From Rachycentron canadum (Eukaryota > Chordata > Actinopteri > Carangiformes > Rachycentridae): a stretch of 64,000 bases of DNA. Location: contig CM076658.1 in assembly GCA_038496675.1 (NCBI GenBank), forward strand, positions 13,291,388 through 13,355,387. Reading direction: 5' to 3'. This document shows, in pieces, positions 14,474 through 26,400 of the stretch. Position 1 is the stretch's first letter, and the number at the start of each line of letters is the position of its first letter. Under the pieces are notes generated by a model. The model did not search any database. It was not told the origin of the DNA and saw only the letters and a program-made list of their open reading frames with translations. A program made the translations under genes and the position numbers.

Positions 14474-14498
14474 AACACACACACACACACACACACAT
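14474..14498. repeat. (CA)n microsatellite
   Basis: A short uninterrupted CA run in acvr1 intron 1. Confidence 0.9.
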
Positions 14499-16658
14499 TC
14501 ATACACAGCGCCATAAAGTTGACTGCTCAGATCGCAATCGGTTCTGCAGATGCTAGCGCTGCCTCTCTCCTTCCCAAGAATCCCTTCTGAGGTTTCCAAT
14601 ATCAGGTCTAGTATTGGCTGTGTATTCATCAAGCAAAGCCGTTAGCTGGCTTGATGATATATGAGACCAGTTAGCTGTGTGTTTGCTAGATGTGGAGTAG
14701 TTTCTGTTTACTGGGCTTATGCAAAATAAACTTTGTAAATAGAAATACACACTGTACATTTTACATGTGCTCAAATGCACATGTATGTAAACACATGTTG
14801 GGAAGTCTGGTAACTCAAAAGTGCCCTCAGGGGTCATCGTGCGTAGACTGGAATATTTACTGTCTACATAACTGCAAACACATAACAAGAGAGTTTGAGT
14901 GCTTGGTCATCATTGTGCAGCTCACTGCTTGTGAATGCTTACTTAAGACGGTGTCTGTGTGGGAGAGATGAATTGAGACAGATAATTTCAGTGCTCCGTC
15001 GAGGGTCTTTCAGCAGTAAATGTAAACAAAACCACATCAAGTTATTTACCTACACTAACTGAAGCCAGTAAGTGGAGCCTTGTGACATGCTCTACTTAGT
15101 AATTGAGGTGAGTTATTGATCTCTCAGCAGGGTATGAGCCAGGATATTGTGATGAATGATATATGAGTCAATAGCAAGATAACTAGTCACAAAACTTGTT
15201 CTGTCTGGCTCTAGAAAAGGCCTCCAGGCTATTGTCTCGTATTCCTTTGCTTATCTCTTTGTCTTGTTTCCCCCCCACACCCCCTTGCTTCACCGTGGTC
15301 CAGCCGACCGTCTCCCGCCAGCATGGTGCCCTTCTTTCCACTGTCCCCCGGGTGCTGCTGACACCAGACACCTCCTTGTCCCACTTCTCCTCCTTTAGCC
15401 CACCTCGCTGTTGCAACCCACAAGTCTGTTTCACACTGGCGCTGTTCTTTGCCCTTCTCTGACCCACTGTCCCCCAGTTGCCCCCTAGCTATACCTCCCT
15501 TGCCTCCTCATGCCCTCCTGCCCGCTCACTGCCCCCTTGCTACTCCCCTCTGCCTTGGTGTAAGGGGAGCAGACAGAGCTCCTGATTATCTCTGTGTGGC
15601 AGCCTCTGTTTTGTGGTCTGATTAAAGGAGCAGCATGTGGTCTGTGTGTGAGTGGCCTGTACAGACGCCGCCGTTGGGCTAATGCTAACATTACGTGCTT
15701 AATCATTTATGTCTGGGAGATGGGCACAAAGGCTTGGGGGTGGGGGTGGGGGGTGCCGGGGTATTTATCAGTGGCACAGATGCACTGAGGCGCACACACA
15801 TGCTGCCAAGATAACGGCCCCCGGTGCTTAGTATGGCATAAATAGGGAATGCTCCAAGCTATGATGTTTCCACAAAACTCACATATCATCTTAATAAAAT
15901 AGCTGGTTTGGAGGGATTTCTTTTCCCTCCTAGAGTTTACAGCATGAGTTAAACTGGTGGTCTGTTCAAATCTGTCTCGGGATAAAGCAAACAAACAAAC
16001 ATAACTACACACCGTATGTTGACGTTGCTGCAGACACATTAAATATTGAAGGATTAGACTGTCTCCAGGTCTCAAAACGATAGTATTTGGGCACCCACAC
16101 TCATTCTCCCTGCTGCGCTCCTCTCCTCTTTCTCCTCCTCCTCCTCCTCTCACGTCTGTCTGCTCCTCTCCCCTCACTGCCAAGCAGCCTGTCCCTCCAA
16201 CACACACACACAGACATCAATGCACACACACTTGCACGCACAGGGAGGCGCAGCCAATAGGAGAGCACCAGTCTCCCCATTGCTTGCCAGTCAATGCCTT
16301 GTTGCCAGGACAACAGGAAGGCATGAGACCCACTTTACTTGAGCATTTTAAACTTGGTGTTGACTCTTTTTCTGAAAAACAAGAAAAGGTCTCCCTCTGT
16401 AAAATTGCTTTCTCTAATATGCTTAGGTCGACAGCTAATCCTTTTGTTATCTGTCTCTCTCTGTCTTCTCTGTCACTGAATGGTGTCCCAAAAGATGTTT
16501 TGCAAAAATATGAAAGATGCCATTATAAAAGTCCCCATTCTTTATGTATCTTTATTAGACACAGTTTCAGATATTTATTAACAGGCAAAACACACATTTG
16601 TGAACCACATTTTTCACATTGGAGCCCTGGTGTTTTTTTTTTTCACTCTAGGTCTACA

Positions 16659-19600
16659 ATGACAGCTGGGGACATGTTTCTTTTGGTCTTGATCGTCCTG
16701 GTCCTTCACTGCTCTAGCTTGGAAGGTAAGTCTCACCCTCTCCTAACATATTGTAACAAAAAATACAACTTCCTCAGACCTAAAAGAGAGGTGTTTGTGC
16801 TAGCACAAACAGGATCTGGTTGAAGTCATCACTCTTGCTGCCTTTGAATGTAATATGATCTGTTTAAAAAAAAAAAAAAAAAAAAAACATTAGCATTGTT
16901 ACTGCAAATGAACGAGATTATAGGTCACACGCTGTCACTGGAGGTCCTAAGTATACTCAGTAGCTAGAAAGGTACTTGGAGGATGTCTGTGTTCCCCTCT
17001 TTGCCTTTTACTCAAGTTAACATATACACATCTCTCACATTTCTCTGTCCCCCTCAAATCTCTTACATGCACAGACCAAACATTCACACATTTTTTTCCC
17101 TCTCACCACCCCTCCTCAGTCTGTCTCCCTCTCATCTGCTGTCTCTCAGTGTTATTTTAAACAACTGCAGTGGCGGTGGAATGCGGTGGAAAGTGGAGGT
17201 TTTTTTTTTAGGCTGGCAAGCCACCCATGTCCCTATACTGACTTATCCATCCATCCATCCATCCATCCATCCATCCATCCATCCATCCATCCATCCATCC
17301 ATCCATCCATCTCAGAGCAAAAAGCAAGCCTAATAATATATAAAAGGATCGATAATCGGTCGTCTACAACAGCGTGTAATCTGTTAAAGAATCAATTCTG
17401 ATCAGCTCCATAATTGTTTTTTTTCTTTTGTAGGTGAGGGCAGCGTGAGAAACTCTGTATGCTTGTGTAATGGATCGTCTTGCAGCAGCGGGGACCAGTG
17501 TTTCGGCCAGCAGTGCTTCACCTCTCTCTCAGTAGTGCAAGGGGCATCGGTCCTTCAGAAGGGCTGCATTGTGGGTAATGAAGAGGGGTCTCTGCACTGT
17601 GGAAGCCCACCATCTCCTGATCTTGTGATAGAGTGCTGCAATGGGGATTTGTGTAACATGAACGTCTCCTTGCAGTTACCGGTGAAAGGTGAGCTGTTGG
17701 CATATTAAAATTGTGTTAAAAATATCGTGCCTTTCTGCCGTTCTCAAGGATTTTCATTGTCTTTCTCAGTGAACACATCCCTCAACTGAGGTTCATTATT
17801 CAGGCTGTAATATGCAGAGGAATGAAGAAAGTTTCCTTTAACTTCCTTTATATTGTTCCATATTTTGTGCTGTCACAGTTTCTTTTCCCACAGATTGGGA
17901 ATTTATTTGCTGTAGCTGACCCATTCCAGAGCATCATTAACAAGTGTAATACCAATTTGGGAAATAATTTCAAAAATCTGTACTACTGCCCCAGGACCAT
18001 TTCTGTAGACTATAACATTCAACAAGATCTAGGTCTGGGGAATGTGGTTACAATCAACAAGCCTATTATATTAATAAAAATTGTCCTTCTAGGTTAATCT
18101 CTGTATATATAGACTGTATATAAATGTGGACATAGGTTCAGGGGCTGTAAAGGGAAGCCATTGCTGAAGAGCATTAAACCTGCATTTTATCTAATGATCA
18201 TCAGAGGGCAACTCTACTGTCAAAAAGAAGTCTGTTTGCATAAAAGTCTATGAGAAAATGGCCCTGCTTCTCACTTGATTTATTTCCTCAGTAAATGTTT
18301 TCCTAATGAGTTTATGGTCTTATGCTAGTTTCAAGTCTTGTTCAATAAAACATGATGTTAATTTTTTCAATTGTGGTCCCATTTAGAAGAAAATAGACAA
18401 CAAAGCAGCATATGCATTAGGGTGTGGCTACCCTGTGATTGACAGATTGTACAACAAATGTTGACCTGCTGGAGAAAGTACAGAGCAGGTCAGATCCGCG
18501 CCTACTCCTCCTGACCTCCACCATCTTCTCCAAATATGCTTTCTTTGGGTTTCAAAAACACCAAGATGGCAACCTCCAAACAAACTTGAGGCTTCAAAAC
18601 AGCAGTGGGTGGCATCACAGTGGTTTGCCACTTGGGTAGTCAATAATGACAGGAGGATAGGATGACAAATGTATGCAGTTGTCTATATAATATGTCGAAT
18701 GTCTATATAATATGTCGAATGCATTAAATTGTGTTTCATGTGTTCAACACCACTTGCTAATGAATCAGACACAACTTTTAAAATATGTAAACTAAAAACC
18801 TTTTTTTTAATCACAGTTTCCTTGGAAATGAAATGATAAAACAACAACATGATGTTATTATTATATCACTGCACTAAGATTCAGCCAAAAGAGAGAATTT
18901 ATTGCCAGGGCCTTATTTCAGTAGATAATAAATAATGAAATAATAATTAAAGATAAATTAAAGGTCAGACTGGCTGGAAATCTATTTGTGTAGGCTACCC
19001 AAATAGATTCTATATGTGGAAAACTACTAATTTCATATTAGCAAGTGTTGTTTTCCAAACAGATTTGTTTCTATTTTTTTTTCATATTGAGCAGCCTCAA
19101 CGGGCCAATAAATATACTGGCCAGTTATATTTTCAACCTGCAGGTTTTCTGATCTGAGTGAATGGCATTTAATTTAATGGGATATTAATGGTATTGCTCT
19201 AATGGGTTTCCCCATATCTCTGTTTATTCTTATCAGATGTAGAATTGTCCGCTGGCAGACCAGTCCTCAGAGACCAGGAGTGTGTGTGTGAGGGCGGCGT
19301 GTGTGAGCATGACCATCGCTGCACAGGGCAGCAGTGTTTCTCCTCTCTGAAAATGATTGATGGGGTGGCCATCCAACAGAAGGGCTGCCTGAGGGACGAC
19401 GAGGAGGGCAGAGCCACCTGTGCCACGCCACCCTCATCGGCCCATGTTGTCAAGTGCTGCCAGGGCCATCTGTGTAACATGAACGTCACTGTGCAAGCTC
19501 CAGGGAAAGGTGACTTTGTACACATTGTACACGTTTATCTTGGCCACTGTTCATGATAGACCTTCTGTTACTTAAGATGGCACAATAGTTGAGGGGGGCT

Positions 19601-22600
19601 CTTATGACAAAACTGTATTTGAATATGGTGTTTTTAAACACCATAAAAGCAATAGTCATGTTTATAGTAGTCTGACTCATTGATGTAGACTGTGGTTATA
19701 AGCCTGTCATCAGCTGTGCATTTCACATGGCAGCCATCCCCCACCGCTATCTATGTATCACTGTTTTCAGAATCCCCTTTTCAATAGGGAAATGACAATA
19801 ACCTCTCAGCTAGCACCCTACATGCTAAAAATTGCATGTTTTGATGACCATTTGGATTGTGCAATAGAACAGGCCCTCTTGTTTCTTTTGGTGTCTGCTC
19901 ATAGGTTAAGGAAAAATTTTCATTTTCCAAGCATGTCCTATTGTATGCAGTGAGCTATCTAGGGTAAATGCAGAGGGATGGTGTGTAAACCTTGCAGTCT
20001 AGCTGGGTATTTGCAGCATGCATGCAGTGTATGCTGGGAAAGATCCAGGCGGAGAGAAAGAAGATTTGTGTTTATATATTTCATTTTAATGACAGAATTC
20101 GCGAAAATTTTTTAGTGATTTACAAGTCCTGTTTGACACTATTTCAGGTGCCCTATCACTGCATCCTGGGCTTAGTGCTGCCTAAGATTATTGTGATTAG
20201 TTTAAAGCCAATCAATAAAAGCCTGCCTATAGCAGAATGATAATGGCTGCAACCAGATTGCTCTCCAGCACTGTGGAGATAGGTTTCCTTATGCAAGACT
20301 ATGTTTATAGCGTTGCAGAAATTGTTTGAGGCTTACCTATTTACTAGCCATGTCTTTTTCCTGAATCTCTTGCAGAGGACGAAGTGAAGCCGCTGATCAA
20401 ACAGGAGCACGAGTGTGTGTGTGAAGGCAGCTCATGTGCAACAGGCAATCGCTGCATGGGCCACCAGTGTTTCTCTTCTCTGACAGTCAATGCTGGCTCC
20501 CTGGTGTACCAGAAAGGCTGCTTCAAGATTTATGAGCAGAGCACATTGACCTGTAAGACCCCACCTTCAAGAGACCAGATTGTGGAGTGCTGCCAGGGGC
20601 CCCTGTGTAACATGAACAGCACCGTGGAACTGCCTGTCAAAGGTATAGTACTATGCCATCCAGAATGCAACATGAATGCAGTTTGAGGACTGTTTCTGTA
20701 CCCTTCTATCAAAGATGCTCAAGAGCTCCATCTCTTGATTTCAGCAGTGACAACCCAAACTGCTAAAAACCTTCCATGTTGCTGCCTAGATGTAATCTCT
20801 TTGGAATAGAAATGACCATATAGGTTTGTCTTTGCTGTTTTAGACAAATAGCACACATTCATCCCCCTCCATCATTCTCTACAGAGAGGGAAACGCCATC
20901 AGCTGTAAAATTGTCTGCCATGGCAGTTCTGGATGGTTTCTGTTGGCCTCAGTTACACCTCTGTGTGGTCACACTCCTGGCACCTCATGAAACACAAATG
21001 GGGGGAGACAGTGGGGAACTAGAGGGAGGTTTTGAATATTATTTAGTCATGGTCCACTTCCCACCTGTCCTCTCAGAGGCTGTCAGAGCTGGCTGACAAG
21101 AGCCCAGAGGGTGAAGCCACCTGGGAATGAAGGAGCGGCAGGCATCTATAAACAGAGCTTGTTGGCCTCTTTCACTTTAACTCCTCTCAACGACTTTATT
21201 ATGTTTTTATAAATGAATATTTAAACCAAAAATAACTTTTATTTTTTGGATCTACATGTGGGCATTAGATCAGCACTAAATAAAATGTACAAATTATGTT
21301 AAGATTAAACATGACTCCAGTCAGGTGCAGTTTACATGTCCCAAACAATTTTTCAAAATATTATTTTGCAGACAGTATGTTATCGTCTTATGATGATATT
21401 TTTATTAACTTTTTATTAAGTTGTCTAAAGTGCATCCCTCCTATATATGTATGAGTCAAGTCCAATGATCTCCTAGAATGTGTAACTAGTTATGTGCATT
21501 TGGGAGAAAGAGTTCATTATGCTGGTTGAGAAAAGGGGATCATTGTCTGTGCTGCAGGCAGAGCTGAGCACTCTTCCCTTGGAATGTTTGGAAAGTGTGA
21601 ATGGTCAGTTCTTCAGGCAGACTTGATCAGAGTTACACTCTGTGTGTGTGTGTGTCTGCGTGTGTGTGCGCACGCTCATGAACATATGTGTGCTGTGTGC
21701 ACCCCCTCCCCTTCACTGGTTTCTTTAGAACGTCTGCTGCAAACCTGTGAGTCGTCCGTGGACAAGCCTCAGCATGTGTTGTCTAGTCAGAGATTAAAAG
21801 TTCCAGTAAAGAAGAGTTTTACATGAGTTAACCACGATCACCTCTTCCTGAATCATGGCTACATTAATGCTGTTGTCTACTGTTTATTTGAAACAACTAT
21901 ACCCAGTTTTAATAACTGAAAATCAGGCTTTACTTTACATGCTCTAAAAAAAACAAAAAACAAAAAAAAAAAACACCTTTTTTTCTCTTTCCTCACAGCT
22001 GACGAGTTGCCAAATTACAGTGTGACCACACTGGCTATCGTCATTGTGGCACCCATCATCGTCCTCATCATCCTGTCTGCTATCGCTATCCTGGTGTTTA
22101 GACGCATCCACCATAACCAAATGGAGAGATTGACATCACGAGATGCTGAATATGGAACCATTGATGGCCTTATAGCATCAAATGTGGGGGAGAGCACTCT
22201 GGCTGTGAGTAGTGGATATTATTATGGAGGTTGCCTTCATCATTTTAAGAGTGAGAGCACATCTTGATTTTTGGTGGTCAAGTTTACGCCTAAATCAGAG
22301 TTTCTAAATTTAACCTGTTTTGTATTAACTTTGTTGTATTAACACCACTTGCACCATCTACAACATCAATCACAGTTTTGACCATTTTCCAAATATCACA
22401 TCTTTTCTCCTTTAGTAAAACCATTTCAAAAACATTTAAAGTTATCCATCATACTTATGATTCTTTAAGACAAACAAATAAGAGAATACATCAGAATTAA
22501 AGCAATCCAATGGGCCATTTTTGGGAGGTTGTAAATGTTTCAGTGGCATTTTCAGTTTTGTTGGTTTCATTTTGACATTGCCTTACACTACCTGACTGAA

Positions 22601-23447
22601 TTATTTAAAACACTAACTTTGACTCAAATTAAAGAATTTAAACTTTAAACAGGAGGCACAAAAATTAATTAACTCCTCTGCCTTATCTAAATGTTATGAA
22701 ATTATAGATAGACTATATAAACACAATGGTGATATTTAAGCCTACATGTATCACAGTAGTTGGGGGTATGGTTGTTTAGTCAATGTGCACGCCAGTCTCC
22801 AAAAACTATTGAGTTTACTAATGCAGACAACCACCGTTGCACATCGTGTTCTTCACAGATCATAATAACAACAATGTTTAGTAATGTAAAAACATTGGGG
22901 GTGTATGTGTGGGTGATGCTCCTGCTGGAATTTAAAAAAAAATGCTTAAACTCTAAAACTTGTTTTGCATCTTCAGTCATTTTTCCAGTCTGTTAGAGGA
23001 ATGTCTCTCAAATGTCTATTTATTTTCGCTCCACTCAACCATGGATTTTAAATTTTCTGCAGAGTGGTTTATGTTTTGAGGCCCTCTAAACTGATCCAGA
23101 ATTTAGGTGGAGTCCTGTGGTTAGCGTTTAGGCTGAGAGACAGCCCAGCACATTCACTGGCTCATACACTGTGTAATCAAATTGTGTGCTCACCGTCTAG
23201 CTTGTGTTCTAACAAAATACATGGCTGTTACTGTCCATTTTCTGATTCTATATCCACATAAGATGCTATGGTAACTTGATGTATGCTTTTTTTTCATTTC
23301 TGAGAGCATTTAATACTTAACATCTGTAGCTAAATTGTTCTGTTCTCTTTGGCTGTCATGTAACATCAAATCTCTCCTAAGCATGTTCAAACTCTTCAAA
23401 TCCAACTTATCTTTTGATTATTTACGCGTTTTTTGTATGTATGATAG

Positions 23448-23482
<35 letters not shown>

Positions 23483-26400
23483 GTCTCCGAGAGAGAAATT
23501 GCTGAGTTTGGCTCTTGCTCAAGCTGTTTCCAAAGTCCATCAACACACTTGGCAATTGACGCCCTGAATATGGAGCCACAGAATGTTTGTTTCAGCATAA
23601 TTAAAAAGTGCTTGGCACCACCATGAGAAAGGTTATTAGCAACAGTGGTGTGGCTGTGAAAAGCAAATCGGACTGAAACACATGTGCTTGTCCCTCTGCA
23701 GCTTGCTGCCCAAAAGTCGTCTATGATTATAATGATATTGCAGCGTTCTGATTGCATTCTGCTGCTTAACGGCCTGGCCCAAATATACCCTCCTAAAAAC
23801 AATCCTCCTGTACCACAGAGAGGGATTAAACCTCTCTGCAGTGTAACTCCTCATTCATTTTATGGCCTCTGTCTTGGATTCCTGTGTTGTGATTCCAAAT
23901 TGTCTCTCAGGCAGCTCTTGCATTATGCATCTGTTTATCTGAGGCATCACTCTTATGTTGTTTTCAATCCTCCACCTCCCCTCCCTGTTTAGTCATTTGT
24001 TGTTGTTCACCAGCCACTAACTGTGTTGCTGTGTACTGCCCTCCTGTGTCAGTGCCGGCATGCTGCACGTCTTCTAGCTGAGATAAAAATAAATGGCTTA
24101 GCAGCATTGCGCCTGTTTTGGAGTCTGGCTCTTGGATTAGATAAAATCTCCAGCGCCTACACCAGTCACCAGGGAGGGGGTGGCACTTCTTTTGTTTACT
24201 CAGCAGGGGGCACTCTTCACCTCCACCACTGATACACACCCACATACACACAAAATATCCTGATCCTCGCACAGCTTACCCCCCTCATCCATGTGGGTGC
24301 CACATCAAAGGAGGCCTGCTTGTATTAGTATTATTTCAATCCCACATGCCCCTTATTTCATCATTTTTAGGCCACATGATTTCTTTGGGAAAGCTTTCAT
24401 TCAGTTAGCTCACTTGCAGATATGCACACAAATGCAAATACACAAGCCCTTTACTTTGTTTTTTCTCTTTCCCAGGATTTGCTGGATCATTCCTGCACTT
24501 CGGGCAGTGGCTCAGGACTCCCATTCCTTGTTCAGAGAACTGTTGCTCGACAAATTACACTCAATGAGTGTGTGGGTAAGTGTCCTGGTGAAGGCTGTTT
24601 TCATATTTACAATAGCATTGCCTTGAAACACTAAAGAAAAACCGCCCCTTTAATTTCAATGAAGCACTCCCACTGTGCTGACACAGGGGGCCCTGGCTAA
24701 AAAATGCAGTGAAGTCTTGCAAAAAAAGTGGTCCTGGCTCAGTTTAACATTCAGACCAGCAGCATTTGACAACACACATTTGGACATTCAAATACAGTTT
24801 ATTTGGACATATTTGTATCAGGTAATTGGTTCTCTTGTTTACTTAAATTACCAGACCTGTAAATTCTCCATTGAAAAAGAATGAAGTCCTATGTAGCATC
24901 TCAGTGTCTACTAAATGGATATTCTGGTTCACATTTACAGTAGTATTGGTACACTTTCTTCTGCCCTTTATCAGTGAGACTAAAGATCCTCCAATATACA
25001 AGAAAAACAAGTACTTTGTCTATAAGAAACATCAATTGGAAATAAATATTTGGGTTGAAAACAGGCAATTGCTGTGTGGATATTATGAAATTGAGCCAGA
25101 GTGAATGTGCAACAGCTCCAGAAATGAAATCCCCAGAGCTAAAATTGCACAAATTTTACTTTTAGAGATTGGTTGTAGTTTGTCAAGTGTCATAAAAAAG
25201 AGAAAACATTTTCATGTGAATAAGCTTGTTGCCATAGTTATCAGTGTTCAAGGTTTGAAATAGTTGTTTTGAAATAAGAGCTTAACTCATTGTTTTACAC
25301 CACCACTGGTACAATGGTTAGTTTCATCCAAACTCTCCAGGAATATGCTAAGTAAAATCTACCTAAATTAATTTATAGCCAAGAGGGGGCACCAAAATGA
25401 GAAGACACCCACTGATACACCACAGCAACATTTGGTAAATAAAATATAGTAAATAAATTCCAAAACTGCCTGTCCTGTTTCCCTCGACTTCTGACAAAGA
25501 TATCAGGGTCTGTAGCTGCTCAATGTTTGGCTCTCCTCACCAGGCACTCGCTAACTTTGTCTGCTATTTGTAACAGGGCAATTGGCCTACAGTGAACCTT
25601 ATCACAGCTATGTTTTTTCTGGGAACTGCTTCCTACAGAGCGACGATTAGCCAAAAAGAGACAAAAAAGCTCTACATTGTTGTAATTTAATTTAAATTAT
25701 GGTAATTCTGACACTACTGGTGACATTTACATATAAGAGATTTACACACTCCTTTCGTGGAATTCAGTGTGTGTATGCTTCTTTTTTTTTTTCAAATTAG
25801 ATTATGTGTACACACAAACCCTGTATTTGTAGTAGTCTATGGTCAATTTGTAATCTTAATTACCTTATGTGCTCTCTTGTGTCTTTTTTTTTTTTTTTGG
25901 TGAAACTTTAAATTTGAATTTTATCCCTTGTCTTGGTGACCACAAGTCGTCCAAGAGTAAGGCCACAAACCAAACACATGTTGAGTCCATTTGCACTAAC
26001 ATAAAACTCCTGTGCCAATTTCTTCCCTGTTTGTCCCTGCCAGGTAAGGGCCGTTATGGTGAAGTGTGGAGGGGTCAGTGGCAGGGAGAGAGTGTCGCTG
26101 TCAAAATCTTCTCTTCCAGAGATGAGAAATCCTGGTTCAGAGAGACGGAGATCTACAACACAGTGCTGCTGAGACATGAGAACATCCTTGGTATGTGGCA
26201 TATCACCCATCATCAGGTTTAACAGGCTGTGGGAGTTCATATAGCAACACAACAACAAAATCTTATTTGTTTTAATGTCAACTCATGTGCCTGTGTGTAG
26301 ATGCATTGTTTTAATCCCATATAGTATTGCATGAAAAAATTTAATGCTTTATTCCTCAAAAAGATCTGGTTTGACTGTTTTACCTTTCCATAATACATGT

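Larger units (their letters stand above)
5074..16651 (+). other. acvr1: acvr1 intron 1 (inferred), no gene seen
   Basis: About 11.6 kb between the inferred non-coding exon 1 and the signal-peptide exon. It contains AT-rich alternation, homopolymers (for example T-run 11840-11862), CA repeats and a possible LINE/SINE tail near 6660. Several short open frames are present, none with protein motifs or matching splice sites that I can support. A large first intron is usual for type I receptors and a likely place for enhancers, but none can be identified by eye. Confidence 0.5.

Noticed and set aside
15183..16313. Several overlapping open frames of 60-170 codons on both strands
   Set aside because: Low-complexity CT/GA-rich sequence opens many frames at once; no domain and no consistent splice sites.
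20643..21998. A fourth, degenerate ectodomain exon in the intron before the transmembrane exon
   Set aside because: Cysteine-containing open frames near 21584-21826 come from a TG-rich repeat; spacing and the QKGC/CCxGxLCN motifs are absent.
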